From positions 3,410,001 through 3,474,000 of the forward strand of contig NZ_CP077094.1 of the NCBI RefSeq assembly GCF_014269025.2: DNA of 64,000 nucleotides, in the 5' to 3' direction. The translations under genes and the position numbers were made by a program. Below, piece by piece: positions 25,650 to 34,352 of the stretch. Numbering within the stretch: position 1 is the stretch's first letter; the number at the start of each line of letters is the position of its first letter. Under the pieces are notes generated by a model that was given only the letters and a program-made list of their open reading frames with translations, was not told the origin of the DNA and made no database searches. Source of the DNA: Pseudomonas promysalinigenes (GTDB lineage Bacteria > Pseudomonadota > Gammaproteobacteria > Pseudomonadales > Pseudomonadaceae).

Positions 25650-28600
25650 CGGGTTCGGCCAGGGCCTTGAGGGTCAGCTCCAACAGTAACCGTTCGCGGG
25701 CAGCCTGACGCTCGGCGTGCACAGCCCCTACCCGCGCCAGGTACTCGGCCTCAGGTACCGATTCGGCGGTATCGAGCAACGCTTGCAAGCGCTCGTGGAA
25801 GGGTTGATCGGCGGCCTCGAAGGCATCGGCTTGAGTGCGCTCCAACAACGTCTGCCAGAATTCGCGCTGAACCAGCGAGGCAGCTATCGCATCGTCAGTC
25901 TCGGCAGCCTGCACCTGGTCACGGGCCGCTTCCAGGCGCGCCATATCCACCCCGGACACTTGCGCGAACAGCATGTCACCCGGCTGCGCTGGCAGGTTCA
26001 GCGCATCGCGCAGACCGATCCGGTAGGCCAGGCCCACCTCGATTTCGTCGGGGTCGGCGCCTGAGGCTCGCCGCGCCTGGATATCGGCCAATGCAATCCG
26101 CTCGACTTCATCCAGCCGCCACAACTGGCGGCCCAACTGCAACAGCGCCGCTTGCTCGGCGCCAGCACCGGCTTCGATCCGGGCGCGCCAGACCAACAAG
26201 CTCAACTCCAGGTTGCTGAAGCTCAGGGCGACGCTGTCCTGGCAGGTAAGCTGGCGGGTCACCTGCTCGAACAGGGCTTCACGCAGGCTGGTATGCTCCT
26301 GCATCGCATCAAGCATGGTGAACACCCGCTCGGCCAGTGCTTCGGGGCGCTGGGCAAAGTCAGCCGTTTCCAAAAGGCGCGCCAGCAAATTGAAAAAGTC
26401 CGCGCTGCCAGGTTCGACCTGTACCGCCTCCCAACACGCCGATTGCTCGTCGCGGGTCAGGCCCCTGGCCGCATCCAGCCAGCGCAGCCGCACCTGGGTA
26501 GTCCCACCTGGCGCGCTAAGATCTGCGCCCAGCGATGGCGTGCCCGCGCGTAACAACTCAAGGTCAGCGGCAGGCAGCGGGTTGCCCCACAACATGATCA
26601 TGCGCCTTGTCCAGACCGGCGAACGAGCGAACCAGGCAGGCAGCCGGCTGATCTGGTTATCACGCAGGTCAACCTGCAACAAGTCTGCACACCGCAAGAT
26701 TGAGGGCGGCAGTTCGGTTTGGCCAGTGCCCCTTAGATGTAGGCGCCGCAGGCGACCTAACTGCTGAAGGGAGAACCCGCGGCCCAGTGGGTTGAATGAG
26801 AGGTTCAGGTATTCCAGCGATTCGCAGCGCGCCAACACGTTCGCCTGCGCCGTATCCAAGACGATGCGGTTACCGAACAGGTCCAGTTCGCGCAATTCCG
26901 TCAAGTGCTCAAGGCCAGCCGGCAGGCGAGTCAGGCGATTGCCGTTGAGTTCCAGAATGCGCAAGTTGGGGAACCTGCTCAGAAAACTCTCTGGCACCGC
27001 ATCAAGGCGCATGCCCAATAACGCCAGCTCGTGGACATGGGCAAAGCTGACTTGCGGCGGCAGGTCGGGCAACTGGCCCGGTTCTGCAGCGAAAATGGCC
27101 AGGCGAAAATTTGATGTGTTCAGCAAGCTGTCGTTATGGGTTGTGACGCGTCGCTGCCAGCAGTCCAGCAAGCTGCGCAAAACGTAACGTCGCTCTTCAC
27201 GCTGGGCGCCGCGTGGTGCCTGACGTGCCCAGCGGCGAAGCTGACGCTCGAGCATGGCTAGCTGATTACCCAAACGGTTGATTTCTCGGTGCACATCCCC
27301 TGCGCTGCCGCGCACCTCTTCCACCCAGGCCAAGGCTTGGGCATCGGTATAGGTCGGGTACAACTCGCGCACCATAGCCAATAATGCGTAGTTGGCTGTC
27401 TGGCTGCCAGTGCCAGGCAGGCGGCCACTCAACGGATACCCCAGCCGCCCATCGGGCAGCCGCTGCACAGGCCGGAACCAGCCTGTGGGCCTTGCCGGCG
27501 CCAGCAACTGCTGCACTTCGGTGCGCTGCCGCGCCGCCTGCCGAGTGATCAGTACGCGCAGGTTGTGGGCAAATGGCTCAGCGACTGCAAACGCTGCCCG
27601 CTGGCGGTCGTCATACGCCGCCGCCAGGGTTTCGAACAGCTCCCCCGGCTCACCCAGCGCTGCCCCCTGGGCATTGAGCAGGGTGAATTGGCCCTGCTGG
27701 TGACGCACGCCGAAATGATCTGCAGCGCTATGTGCGTTGACCTGTAGCGGTGTATCGACAGTGCCGTCGAACAACGACCAACGCACCTGCGTGCCACCTG
27801 GCATGCGCTCGAGCAGGCCCAGGACCACGCGAGCCAGATCGGTGGTTTGCGGCACCCGCAGGTAAAGCGCTTCGAACACCCGGGCCAAGCGTATGCGGGC
27901 GGCCTGCTCGCGCGCCGCTTCAGCGAGGCGCAGCGGCACTCTGCCGCTTTCAGCCAAGCGCTGGCGGTCGCTCACATGGGCATCGCGTAACAGCGCGCGA
28001 GCAGCGCCCTCGTGCAAGCTTGGGAACGCGCGGCGCAATGCCTGGCTCTGCGTATCGCCAGCACCTTGGCTGGCTTGGTAGGCGTTGCTGAACAAAACCT
28101 GGCGCTGACGTGCTATCTGTTCGGCCAATGCTTGGTCTGAAAGGCCCGAGGCCTGCGGCAAAGCCCTGGCCTGAGCGAGCAAACCATCGTCATCGCTTTG
28201 CACGCCCGAGCGTAGGGCGCTGATCAGCCTGCTGATTCGCAGGTCCAAGCGCATGCGCTGGGCGCTGTCGAGCAATGCAGGATCAGGCGCCTGACCATAG
28301 ACGTGCAGTGCCCGCAGGTGATCGGCCTGCAGGTCATGGGCAACCAGCAACTGTTCGATCTGTTCGTCATCAAGCTCGCCCAGGTGCCCGCCCAGGCGGC
28401 GGAACAAGCGCAGACGGTCCTCCCATTGGCCAGGCTGCTCGAACCACACCCGCCACGCACCCGCCCCGTTATGAATGAGCCTTGGCCCGCACCCACCACG
28501 CGGTCGCAAGTGCCACTGCCCGTCCAAGGCGCTTTGCACGACCGGATAATGGTGCCCCTCCATTTCGACCCACGCCAGCTCGCCAAGGCGATACACGCCC

Positions 28601-30147
28601 TGCGCATCGGGTTGCTCCTTAAGCGCCGGCAAAGGGCTGCGATACTGCTCAAGGCGCGGATTGCCCAGGCGCGTGGTGCCATCCTCCAAGCGCTCAGGTA
28701 ACAAACCATCGACCCAGCTCGAGCGCGTCCAAGCACGGCGGGCCACGGTAACCCCAACACCCAGCGCAGCCATGACGGCAAGATCAGTCGCAACGTGCAT
28801 CATATGCTCCAAGGCACCCTGGGTATCACCTTCGTGCCAGGCTTCGACGCCGTGATAGACCTCGGTCAGCAGCTCCCAGGCGGTGAGCGCAAGTAGGCCT
28901 GCACCGACGACAGGAATGAACAGCCCGGCCAGGTTCAGCAACGCCAACCCTTCGGCCGCCAGGCGCCGGTCGTGGGCTTGCTGCACCTGACGGTCCAGGT
29001 CTGCCACCGGCACCGCGATCATGGCGGCATCGTCCTTGATCTGTTTGATGCGGCCAGCGCCCAGGGTCTCGAAAAGCGGAAGCCGGTAGGCATACATGCG
29101 TTCATCCAGGTCGATGTTGGCGAACGCTGCCAGGCCGGCATAGCCCGGAATGATGATCGAGAAGAAACGCTGGCTATCGCGTCGGCGGACGAAGCGGCTG
29201 AAAAACTGCTGATACTGGCTGCTGCGCAAGCGTTTGCCCAACCCGTTGGCCAAACGCCTGAGGCTGTCGAAAACCGACCACGGCCCATGGGGGTCACCAG
29301 GGACGTACGCGAGGATCCGCCGGGTGGTATTGAGCAGCAACCCTTCGTCTATCACCTCGAGCAGCACGATTTGCTCAAGGTCGCAGTCGAGCAGACGCAG
29401 CCGTTTGGCAACAACAGGATCGCCCCCCAGGCGCGGCGGCGTACCATCGCGGCACAGACCAACCACCAGTTGCAGCTCCTGATCATTCAACACCCCGGCC
29501 TGCTGAGCCCGATAAGCATCGACCAACATCTGCTGGCGCTGCAGCTCGCCTAGCAGGGTTGACACCGGCTGCCCATCAGCGGCCGGTGCCAAAAGGATGC
29601 TGTTGAGGTGGCGCTGGTATTGCGCGCCGATGTCCAGGCTACGGCACAGTTGGGCAAATTCGATGGCCGAAGGTGGCTTGATGCCACCCTGGCGGGCGCT
29701 GGTCAGGCGATTGCCACGGGGCTGACCCGCCTCGCTGGCCTGCTCGGCAGTGAAATTGCGCAGTGCCGCTTCGAGCAGCGGCATGTCTGTGTAGACCACT
29801 TCGGTCAGGTGCGCACCCACCGGCTGGATATTGATCACCGGCTGGCGTGAACCGGTAATGAACTTCCAGCGGTTGACCGTAAAAGGCTGCTGGAAACGCG
29901 CTTGCAAGGCCGCCTCTAGCCGCTGCTGGGCAAAACGTTCGATACCCTCGATACCGGCCAGGGTAGCGCTCAGTTGATGGCGCAGGCCAAGGCTGCGCTG
30001 CAACGCCTGGCACAGACCAGGCAGCTGCTCGGGGCTGGCGGCTTTGAGCCAGGCTGGCAATCGGCCTTCGATGAAGCGGTCATGAAACGCCTGTGCATGG
30101 CGTTCCAACGCTGATGCGATGGACGGATGAGCAGGTAGGTTATGCAT
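25633..30147 (-). CDS. NEL-type E3 ubiquitin-ligase effector with LRRs
   Basis: A 1504-residue predicted effector. Residues about 1-480 look like the DUF6543 dermonecrotic-toxin-type N-terminus (YVPGD at 281; hydrophobic segment LNLAGLFIPVVGAGLLAL near 402-425). A long helical middle follows, then leucine-rich repeats at about 1035-1180 (LRILELNGNRLTRLPAGL, LRELDLFGNRI, LEYLNLSFNPL, LLQVDLRDNQISRLP). The C-terminus is a NEL domain whose catalytic loop is C-Q-D at 1302-1304, in TCQDSVALSFSNLELS, matching the CxD of IpaH/SspH ligases. ATG at 30147 is preferred over an upstream frame start. No signal peptide or secretion gene adjoins. Confidence 0.88.
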   Translation of the reverse strand: MHNLPAHPSIASALERHAQAFHDRFIEGRLPAWLKAASPEQLPGLCQALQRSLGLRHQLSATLAGIEGIERFAQQRLEAALQARFQQPFTVNRWKFITGSRQPVINIQPVGAHLTEVVYTDMPLLEAALRNFTAEQASEAGQPRGNRLTSARQGGIKPPSAIEFAQLCRSLDIGAQYQRHLNSILLAPAADGQPVSTLLGELQRQQMLVDAYRAQQAGVLNDQELQLVVGLCRDGTPPRLGGDPVVAKRLRLLDCDLEQIVLLEVIDEGLLLNTTRRILAYVPGDPHGPWSVFDSLRRLANGLGKRLRSSQYQQFFSRFVRRRDSQRFFSIIIPGYAGLAAFANIDLDERMYAYRLPLFETLGAGRIKQIKDDAAMIAVPVADLDRQVQQAHDRRLAAEGLALLNLAGLFIPVVGAGLLALTAWELLTEVYHGVEAWHEGDTQGALEHMMHVATDLAVMAALGVGVTVARRAWTRSSWVDGLLPERLEDGTTRLGNPRLEQYRSPLPALKEQPDAQGVYRLGELAWVEMEGHHYPVVQSALDGQWHLRPRGGCGPRLIHNGAGAWRVWFEQPGQWEDRLRLFRRLGGHLGELDDEQIEQLLVAHDLQADHLRALHVYGQAPDPALLDSAQRMRLDLRISRLISALRSGVQSDDDGLLAQARALPQASGLSDQALAEQIARQRQVLFSNAYQASQGAGDTQSQALRRAFPSLHEGAARALLRDAHVSDRQRLAESGRVPLRLAEAAREQAARIRLARVFEALYLRVPQTTDLARVVLGLLERMPGGTQVRWSLFDGTVDTPLQVNAHSAADHFGVRHQQGQFTLLNAQGAALGEPGELFETLAAAYDDRQRAAFAVAEPFAHNLRVLITRQAARQRTEVQQLLAPARPTGWFRPVQRLPDGRLGYPLSGRLPGTGSQTANYALLAMVRELYPTYTDAQALAWVEEVRGSAGDVHREINRLGNQLAMLERQLRRWARQAPRGAQREERRYVLRSLLDCWQRRVTTHNDSLLNTSNFRLAIFAAEPGQLPDLPPQVSFAHVHELALLGMRLDAVPESFLSRFPNLRILELNGNRLTRLPAGLEHLTELRELDLFGNRIVLDTAQANVLARCESLEYLNLSFNPLGRGFSLQQLGRLRRLHLRGTGQTELPPSILRCADLLQVDLRDNQISRLPAWFARSPVWTRRMIMLWGNPLPAADLELLRAGTPSLGADLSAPGGTTQVRLRWLDAARGLTRDEQSACWEAVQVEPGSADFFNLLARLLETADFAQRPEALAERVFTMLDAMQEHTSLREALFEQVTRQLTCQDSVALSFSNLELSLLVWRARIEAGAGAEQAALLQLGRQLWRLDEVERIALADIQARRASGADPDEIEVGLAYRIGLRDALNLPAQPGDMLFAQVSGVDMARLEAARDQVQAAETDDAIAASLVQREFWQTLLERTQADAFEAADQPFHERLQALLDTAESVPEAEYLARVGAVHAERQAARERLLLELTLKALAEPANPAS

Positions 30148-30325
30148 GGTCTCGGGCTCCAGGAAAAGAGCCCGTGAGGGTAGCCAGCGCTGCTTGGCAA
30201 ACCCCGCTAGATACTTAATACCCAAAGCATAAGCAAAGACCGATTGGGTCTTTAAACGCTCGTCGCCGAAACGCTATAGTCGCTGGCACATTGCCAAACT
30301 GCTGCCTTACGACAAGGAACGCTTC

Positions 30326-31327
30326 GTGAAAAAACTCGTCACCGCCTCACTGCTCGCCGCAGGCCTGGCCATGGGTAACCTGGCCCAGGCTGCTCCTACC
30401 TTGCTCAACGTTTCCTACGACGTGATGCGCGACTTCTATAAGGACTACAACCCAGCCTTCCAGAAGCACTGGGAAGCCGAACACAACGAGAAGGTCAACC
30501 TGCAGATGTCCTTCGGCGGCTCGAGCAAGCAGGCACGGGCAGTGATCGATGGCCTGCCGGCAGACGTCATCACCATGAACATGGCGACCGATATCAACGC
30601 CCTGGCCGACAACGGCAAACTGGTACCGGACAACTGGGTGAGCCGCCTGCCCAACAACAGCGCGCCGTTCACTTCGGCCACCGTGTTCATCGTGCGCAAG
30701 GGTAACCCCAAGGCGCTCAAAGACTGGCCAGACTTGCTCAAGGACGGTGTGCAGGTAATCGTGCCCAACCCCAAGACTTCGGGTAACGGGCGCTACACCT
30801 ACCTCTCGGCATGGGGTTATGTGCTCAAGCAAGGTGGCGACGAAAACAAGGCTCGCGAATTCGTCGGCAAATTGTTCAAACAGGCGCCAGTGCTCGACAC
30901 CGGTGGCCGTGCTGCCACCACTACGTTCATGACCAACCAGATCGGTGACGTGCTGGTGACGTTCGAAAACGAAGCGGAAATGATTGCCCGCGAGTTTGGC
31001 CGCGACCAGTTCGAAGTGGTCTATCCGAGTGTGTCGGCCGAGGCCGAGCCACCGGTGAGCGTGGTCGACAAGGTAGTAGCCAAGAAAGGTACTCAGGCTG
31101 TGGCCGAAGAGTACCTGAAATACCTGTGGTCGCCAGCCGCCCAGGAAATTGCCGCGCAGAACTACCTGCGCCCGCGCGACGCGACCGTGTTGGCCAAGTA
31201 CACCGACCGTTTCCCGAAAGTCGACTTCCTGTCGGTAGAAAAAACCTTCGGTGACTGGCGTACCGTGCAGAAGACACACTTCAACGATGGTGGCGTGTTC
31301 GACCAGATCTACACCAACCAGCAGTAA
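30326..31327 (+). CDS. sbp: Periplasmic sulfate-binding protein
   Basis: Substrate-binding component for a sulfate/thiosulfate ABC importer. The 333-residue precursor has a clear signal peptide (cleavage after NLAQA-AP). Sulfate-pocket blocks are visible: LNVSYDVMRDFYKDYN, FGGSSKQARAVIDGLPADV, PKTSGNGRYTYL and DTGGRAATTTF. The permease and ATPase genes are not next to it, so it stands alone here and is followed by a REP pair. The name cysP would also be possible. Confidence 0.93.
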   Translation: MKKLVTASLLAAGLAMGNLAQAAPTLLNVSYDVMRDFYKDYNPAFQKHWEAEHNEKVNLQMSFGGSSKQARAVIDGLPADVITMNMATDINALADNGKLVPDNWVSRLPNNSAPFTSATVFIVRKGNPKALKDWPDLLKDGVQVIVPNPKTSGNGRYTYLSAWGYVLKQGGDENKAREFVGKLFKQAPVLDTGGRAATTTFMTNQIGDVLVTFENEAEMIAREFGRDQFEVVYPSVSAEAEPPVSVVDKVVAKKGTQAVAEEYLKYLWSPAAQEIAAQNYLRPRDATVLAKYTDRFPKVDFLSVEKTFGDWRTVQKTHFNDGGVFDQIYTNQQ

Positions 31328-31343
31328 TCGCAAACAATGCTAC

Positions 31344-31427
31344 GGGCCTGTTCGCGGCTAAAGCCCCCAAAAGGATTGCACCTGTATGAGGTGACCTGTT
31401 GGAGCGGCTTCAGCCGCGAAGAGCCCG
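31344..31427. repeat. REP-like inverted doublet after the sulfate-binding gene
   Basis: GGGC-CTG-TTCGCGGCT (from 31344) pairs with AGCCGCGAA-GA-GCCC (to 31427). It differs in core sequence from the repeat at 15602, so a second REP subtype is present. Lies between convergent genes. Confidence 0.65.
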
Positions 31428-31469
31428 GAGCAGCTAGACCAGTAAGCAGCCTTCACCCAGCGCCTGGTT

Positions 31470-32396
31470 TTACCGCTGGCGGAACACCAGCGCCTTGAGT
31501 CCGCCTTCAGGGTCGGCATCGGGAAATTCCGGCGGATTTTCGAGCCGCTCGACAAAGCCCAGCTCAGGCGCGTGCTCGGCCATCCCGTCGATCAGAAACG
31601 CCGGTCCAACCCCAGGATCGTTGACGCAAGCCAGCACCGTGCCACCCTCGTTGAGCAGCTCCGGCAGCCGCCGCAGGATCTTGGCGTAGTCCTGAGTCAG
31701 CACGAAACTGCCACGCTGGAAGGTCGGCGGGTCGATGATGATCAGGTCGTAGGGCCCGTACTTGCGCACCTTGCCCCAAGACTTGAATAACTCGTGCCCA
31801 AGGTAGGCGACCCTTGAGGCATCGTGCCCGTTAAGGCGGTGGTTGTCCCTGCCTCTGGCCAGTGCCGACTTGGCCATGTCCAGATTCACAACCTGCTCGG
31901 CGCCGCCTGCGATCGCCGCTACCGAAAAGCCGCAGGTATAGGCGAACAGATTGAGTACACGCTTGCCCGCTGCCTGCTCCCGCACCCATCGCCGACCGTA
32001 GCGCATGTCCAGGAACAGGCCGTTGTTCTGCCGCACGCCCAGATCGAGCAGGTAAGTCAAACCATCTTCGATCACCTCGCGCTGCTGGCAGGGCTCACCA
32101 AGCAGCCACTGGCCTGGACTGTCGGGCAGGTACCGGTGCTGAATCAGAATCGCCTGGCCCGTCCACTGCGGGCGCTCGGCCAGGCTGAGCAACATGGCTT
32201 CGAGCGCTGGCAATTGCCCTGCGGGCGGCTCGCGAAACAGGGCGACCGACAGCACCCCTTGCAGCCAGTCCACAGTGACTTGCTCAAGACCCTCCCAGCA
32301 CCGCCCGCGGCCGTGGAACAGGCGGCGGGTTTGCGCCGGAGCAGGGTCAAGGGCGGTGAGCAGGTGTTTCTCGAGGGTCTGTATCGGCGAGGTCAT
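31470..32396 (-). CDS. Class I SAM-dependent methyltransferase (RlmI-like)
   Basis: A 308-residue methyltransferase. SAM-binding motif I is VLNLFAYTCGFSVAA, preceded by LDMRYGRRWV, and the catalytic-loop motif IV is IIIDPPTFQRG, as in RNA m5C or m2G enzymes of the RlmI/RlmL group. The N-terminal PUA domain of RlmI is missing; the protein starts with a short helical region. The ATG at 32396 was taken because it begins the conserved part. Target is probably rRNA, but this is an inference. Confidence 0.82.
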   Translation of the reverse strand: MTSPIQTLEKHLLTALDPAPAQTRRLFHGRGRCWEGLEQVTVDWLQGVLSVALFREPPAGQLPALEAMLLSLAERPQWTGQAILIQHRYLPDSPGQWLLGEPCQQREVIEDGLTYLLDLGVRQNNGLFLDMRYGRRWVREQAAGKRVLNLFAYTCGFSVAAIAGGAEQVVNLDMAKSALARGRDNHRLNGHDASRVAYLGHELFKSWGKVRKYGPYDLIIIDPPTFQRGSFVLTQDYAKILRRLPELLNEGGTVLACVNDPGVGPAFLIDGMAEHAPELGFVERLENPPEFPDADPEGGLKALVFRQR

Positions 32397-32425
32397 GGCA
32401 GGTCGCAAGCAATAAAACAGGCATT

Positions 32426-33322
32426 CTACTCTCTGACCGCCACCTGCGCCGAACGAAACCACCAGCCCTGCTGCATACCTGCCGCCGCCAGCAGAATCAA
32501 GGCCACCCCTGACCATTGCAGCGGCGTGAGCCTGTGGCCGAAAGCCAGCCAGTCGACCAGAATCGCTGCTATCGGGTAGATGAACGACAATGCACCGGTA
32601 AGCGCCGTCGGCAGGCGCTGAATGGCGCTGTACAGCAGCACATACATGACACCGGTATGAACCATGCCCAGGGTCACCAGGCTTGCCAGCGCCGCTGGGT
32701 CACTCGGCAAAGCGCTCACCCTGGCCCAGGGGGCCAGCAGCAGCACGCCGGTGGCGACCTGAATGAGCGCGATCAGATGTGGCGGTGTGCCGCTGAGGCG
32801 TTTGATGATCAAGGCCGCAACTGCATACAAGAACGCAGCGCCAAGCGCCAGGCCGACACCCTGCAGGTAGTCCTCACCACTGCCCTGCCCTGCACCATGG
32901 GCACCGATGATCGCCAGCATTCCCAAGAAAGCGACGATCAACCAAGTCAACTTGGCGGCAGTGATTTTCTCGCCCAGGAACACAGCCGCCAGCCCAACCA
33001 GCATGAACGGCTGGACGTTGTAAACCGCCGTACCAATAGCGATAGAAGCTTTCGAATAGGAGGCGAACAGCAGCACCCAGTTACCGACGATGGCCATGCC
33101 ACTGACAATCGCCAGCAGCACTGCCTTGCCCGTTACGACACCCGGCCTGAGAAAGCCGAGCGCCGCGCAGATCAGCAGCAAGGTGCCCGCCCCGAATACA
33201 CAGCGCCAGAACACCACGTCCAGCACCGGCTGCCCCGACACCAGCACGAACCAGCCGATGGTGCCGGAAATGAGCATGGCTGCGACCATCTCCAACGAGC
33301 CCCGACGTAATGAACTGTCCAT
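32426..33322 (-). CDS. DMT-superfamily (EamA) transporter
   Basis: A 298-residue inner-membrane protein with ten hydrophobic segments in two EamA repeats, the typical length and layout. A near-consensus ribosome site, AGGAGGT (33329-33335), decides the ATG at 33322. It is divergent from an Lrp/AsnC-type regulator 133 bp away, a common pairing for amino-acid exporters. An exporter of an amino acid or related metabolite is likely; the substrate is unknown. Confidence 0.88.
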   Translation of the reverse strand: MDSSLRRGSLEMVAAMLISGTIGWFVLVSGQPVLDVVFWRCVFGAGTLLLICAALGFLRPGVVTGKAVLLAIVSGMAIVGNWVLLFASYSKASIAIGTAVYNVQPFMLVGLAAVFLGEKITAAKLTWLIVAFLGMLAIIGAHGAGQGSGEDYLQGVGLALGAAFLYAVAALIIKRLSGTPPHLIALIQVATGVLLLAPWARVSALPSDPAALASLVTLGMVHTGVMYVLLYSAIQRLPTALTGALSFIYPIAAILVDWLAFGHRLTPLQWSGVALILLAAAGMQQGWWFRSAQVAVRE

Positions 33323-33455
33323 CTCGCACCTCCTTTGGATGAGGGCATTAGTATGCGCATGGCCACCCCAGGCCATCCAGCGGATAAACAAGGCGCTTTA
33401 GCGATTTCACCTTTACTATCAAGGCATATTGACTCAACCGCCTACTGAGAAAAAC

Positions 33456-33893
33456 ATGACTGACACAATCGACCAGTTGTTGATCAACGCACTGATGGAA
33501 GACTCACGTCGCTCGCTCAAAGCCCTGGCGCAGATCAGCGGCCTTTCCGCCCCCAGTGTCGGCGAGCGCTTGCGACGCTTGGAGGAACGTGGGGTGCTGC
33601 GCGGCTATACGGTGGATGTCGACCCGCGCAGTTTCGGCTATCAGCTGCAAGCGATCGTGCGCATTCGCCCATTGCCGGGCCAGTTGCAGGAAGTGGAGCG
33701 GCAAATCATCGCGATCCCTGAATTCACTGAATGCGACAAGGTGACTGGCGAGGACTGCTTCATCGCTCGTCTGCACGTGCGCTCGATGGAGCAACTCGAC
33801 ATTCTGCTTGATCGAATCAATGTGCTCGCGGTCACCAACACCGCGATCATCAAGAAAACCTCAGTCAAACGTCGACTGCCGCCGATGGACTGA
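33456..33893 (+). CDS. Lrp/AsnC-family transcriptional regulator
   Basis: A 145-residue regulator. N-terminal helix-turn-helix (LLINALMEDSRRSLKALAQISGLSAPSVGERLRRLE, read in parts), then an RAM/AsnC ligand domain with VRIRPLPGQLQEVE and CDKVTGEDCFIARLHV. The ATG at 33456 is preferred to one nine codons upstream because family members begin with a short acidic stretch before the first helix. Most likely it controls the divergent DMT exporter in response to an amino acid. Confidence 0.9.
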   Translation: MTDTIDQLLINALMEDSRRSLKALAQISGLSAPSVGERLRRLEERGVLRGYTVDVDPRSFGYQLQAIVRIRPLPGQLQEVERQIIAIPEFTECDKVTGEDCFIARLHVRSMEQLDILLDRINVLAVTNTAIIKKTSVKRRLPPMD

Positions 33894-34065
33894 GTGTATG
33901 CATAAAATCGATTTACAGATCTTTTTTTGTACACACAAATGTCACCATAGGTGCCATTTTTGTGTGCAAGATTACAGTTCAATGCCCCGTTAAGTGACAC
34001 ACCCCAGACACCTAACTTTGACCGAACGATCAAAAAATCTTACTTCCTGAAAAATAAAGCTGATT

Positions 34066-34090
34066 AATTGGTCAACTTATATTTGATCAA
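34066..34090. promoter_or_regulatory. AATTGGTCAA/TTGATCAA motif pair
   Basis: AATTGGTCAA matches the minus strand of 2914-2923 exactly over ten bases; TTGATCAA lies 7 bp downstream. Confidence 0.4.
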
Positions 34091-34188
34091 TAACAGCCAC
34101 TTAACTTCCATATAGAACTAGTAGCCAAGTTCGATTCCGCAAATCCGTATCCACACTGGCATGGAACTCGCTTTTGTGTGCTTGTGTT

Positions 34189-34198
34189 TTGTATACAA
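34189..34198. promoter_or_regulatory. Putative operator TTGTATACAA upstream of the NCS1 permease
   Basis: Perfect palindrome, 155 bp before the permease ATG; identical to the puuE and gcl sites. Confidence 0.6.
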
Positions 34199-34352
34199 GA
34201 CCAACAAAACATAAATACACAATAACCCGCAGCGTCGGCTTGATACCGGCAGCTGCGCCCAGAACCCAGTGATGCCAAGCTGCACCGACGAGATGGCGAG
34301 CCCGTGCGCATGCCCGCTCATCGCAGTCCACGTGCATCAGGAGCCTGCCGGA

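Larger units (their letters stand above)
33894..34352. promoter_or_regulatory. AT-rich control region of the NCS1 permease operon
   Basis: A 459-bp gap with clearly lower GC than its surroundings. It contains degenerate operator copies TTGTACACAC (33927-33936) and TTGTGTGCAA (33960-33969), the perfect TTGTATACAA (34189-34198), a direct repeat TTTTGTGTGC (33958-33967 and 34172-34181), and AATTGGTCAA (34066-34075) followed by TTGATCAA (34083-34090). I see no credible ORF. The same two motif types occur in the hiuH/puuE region. Confidence 0.55.
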
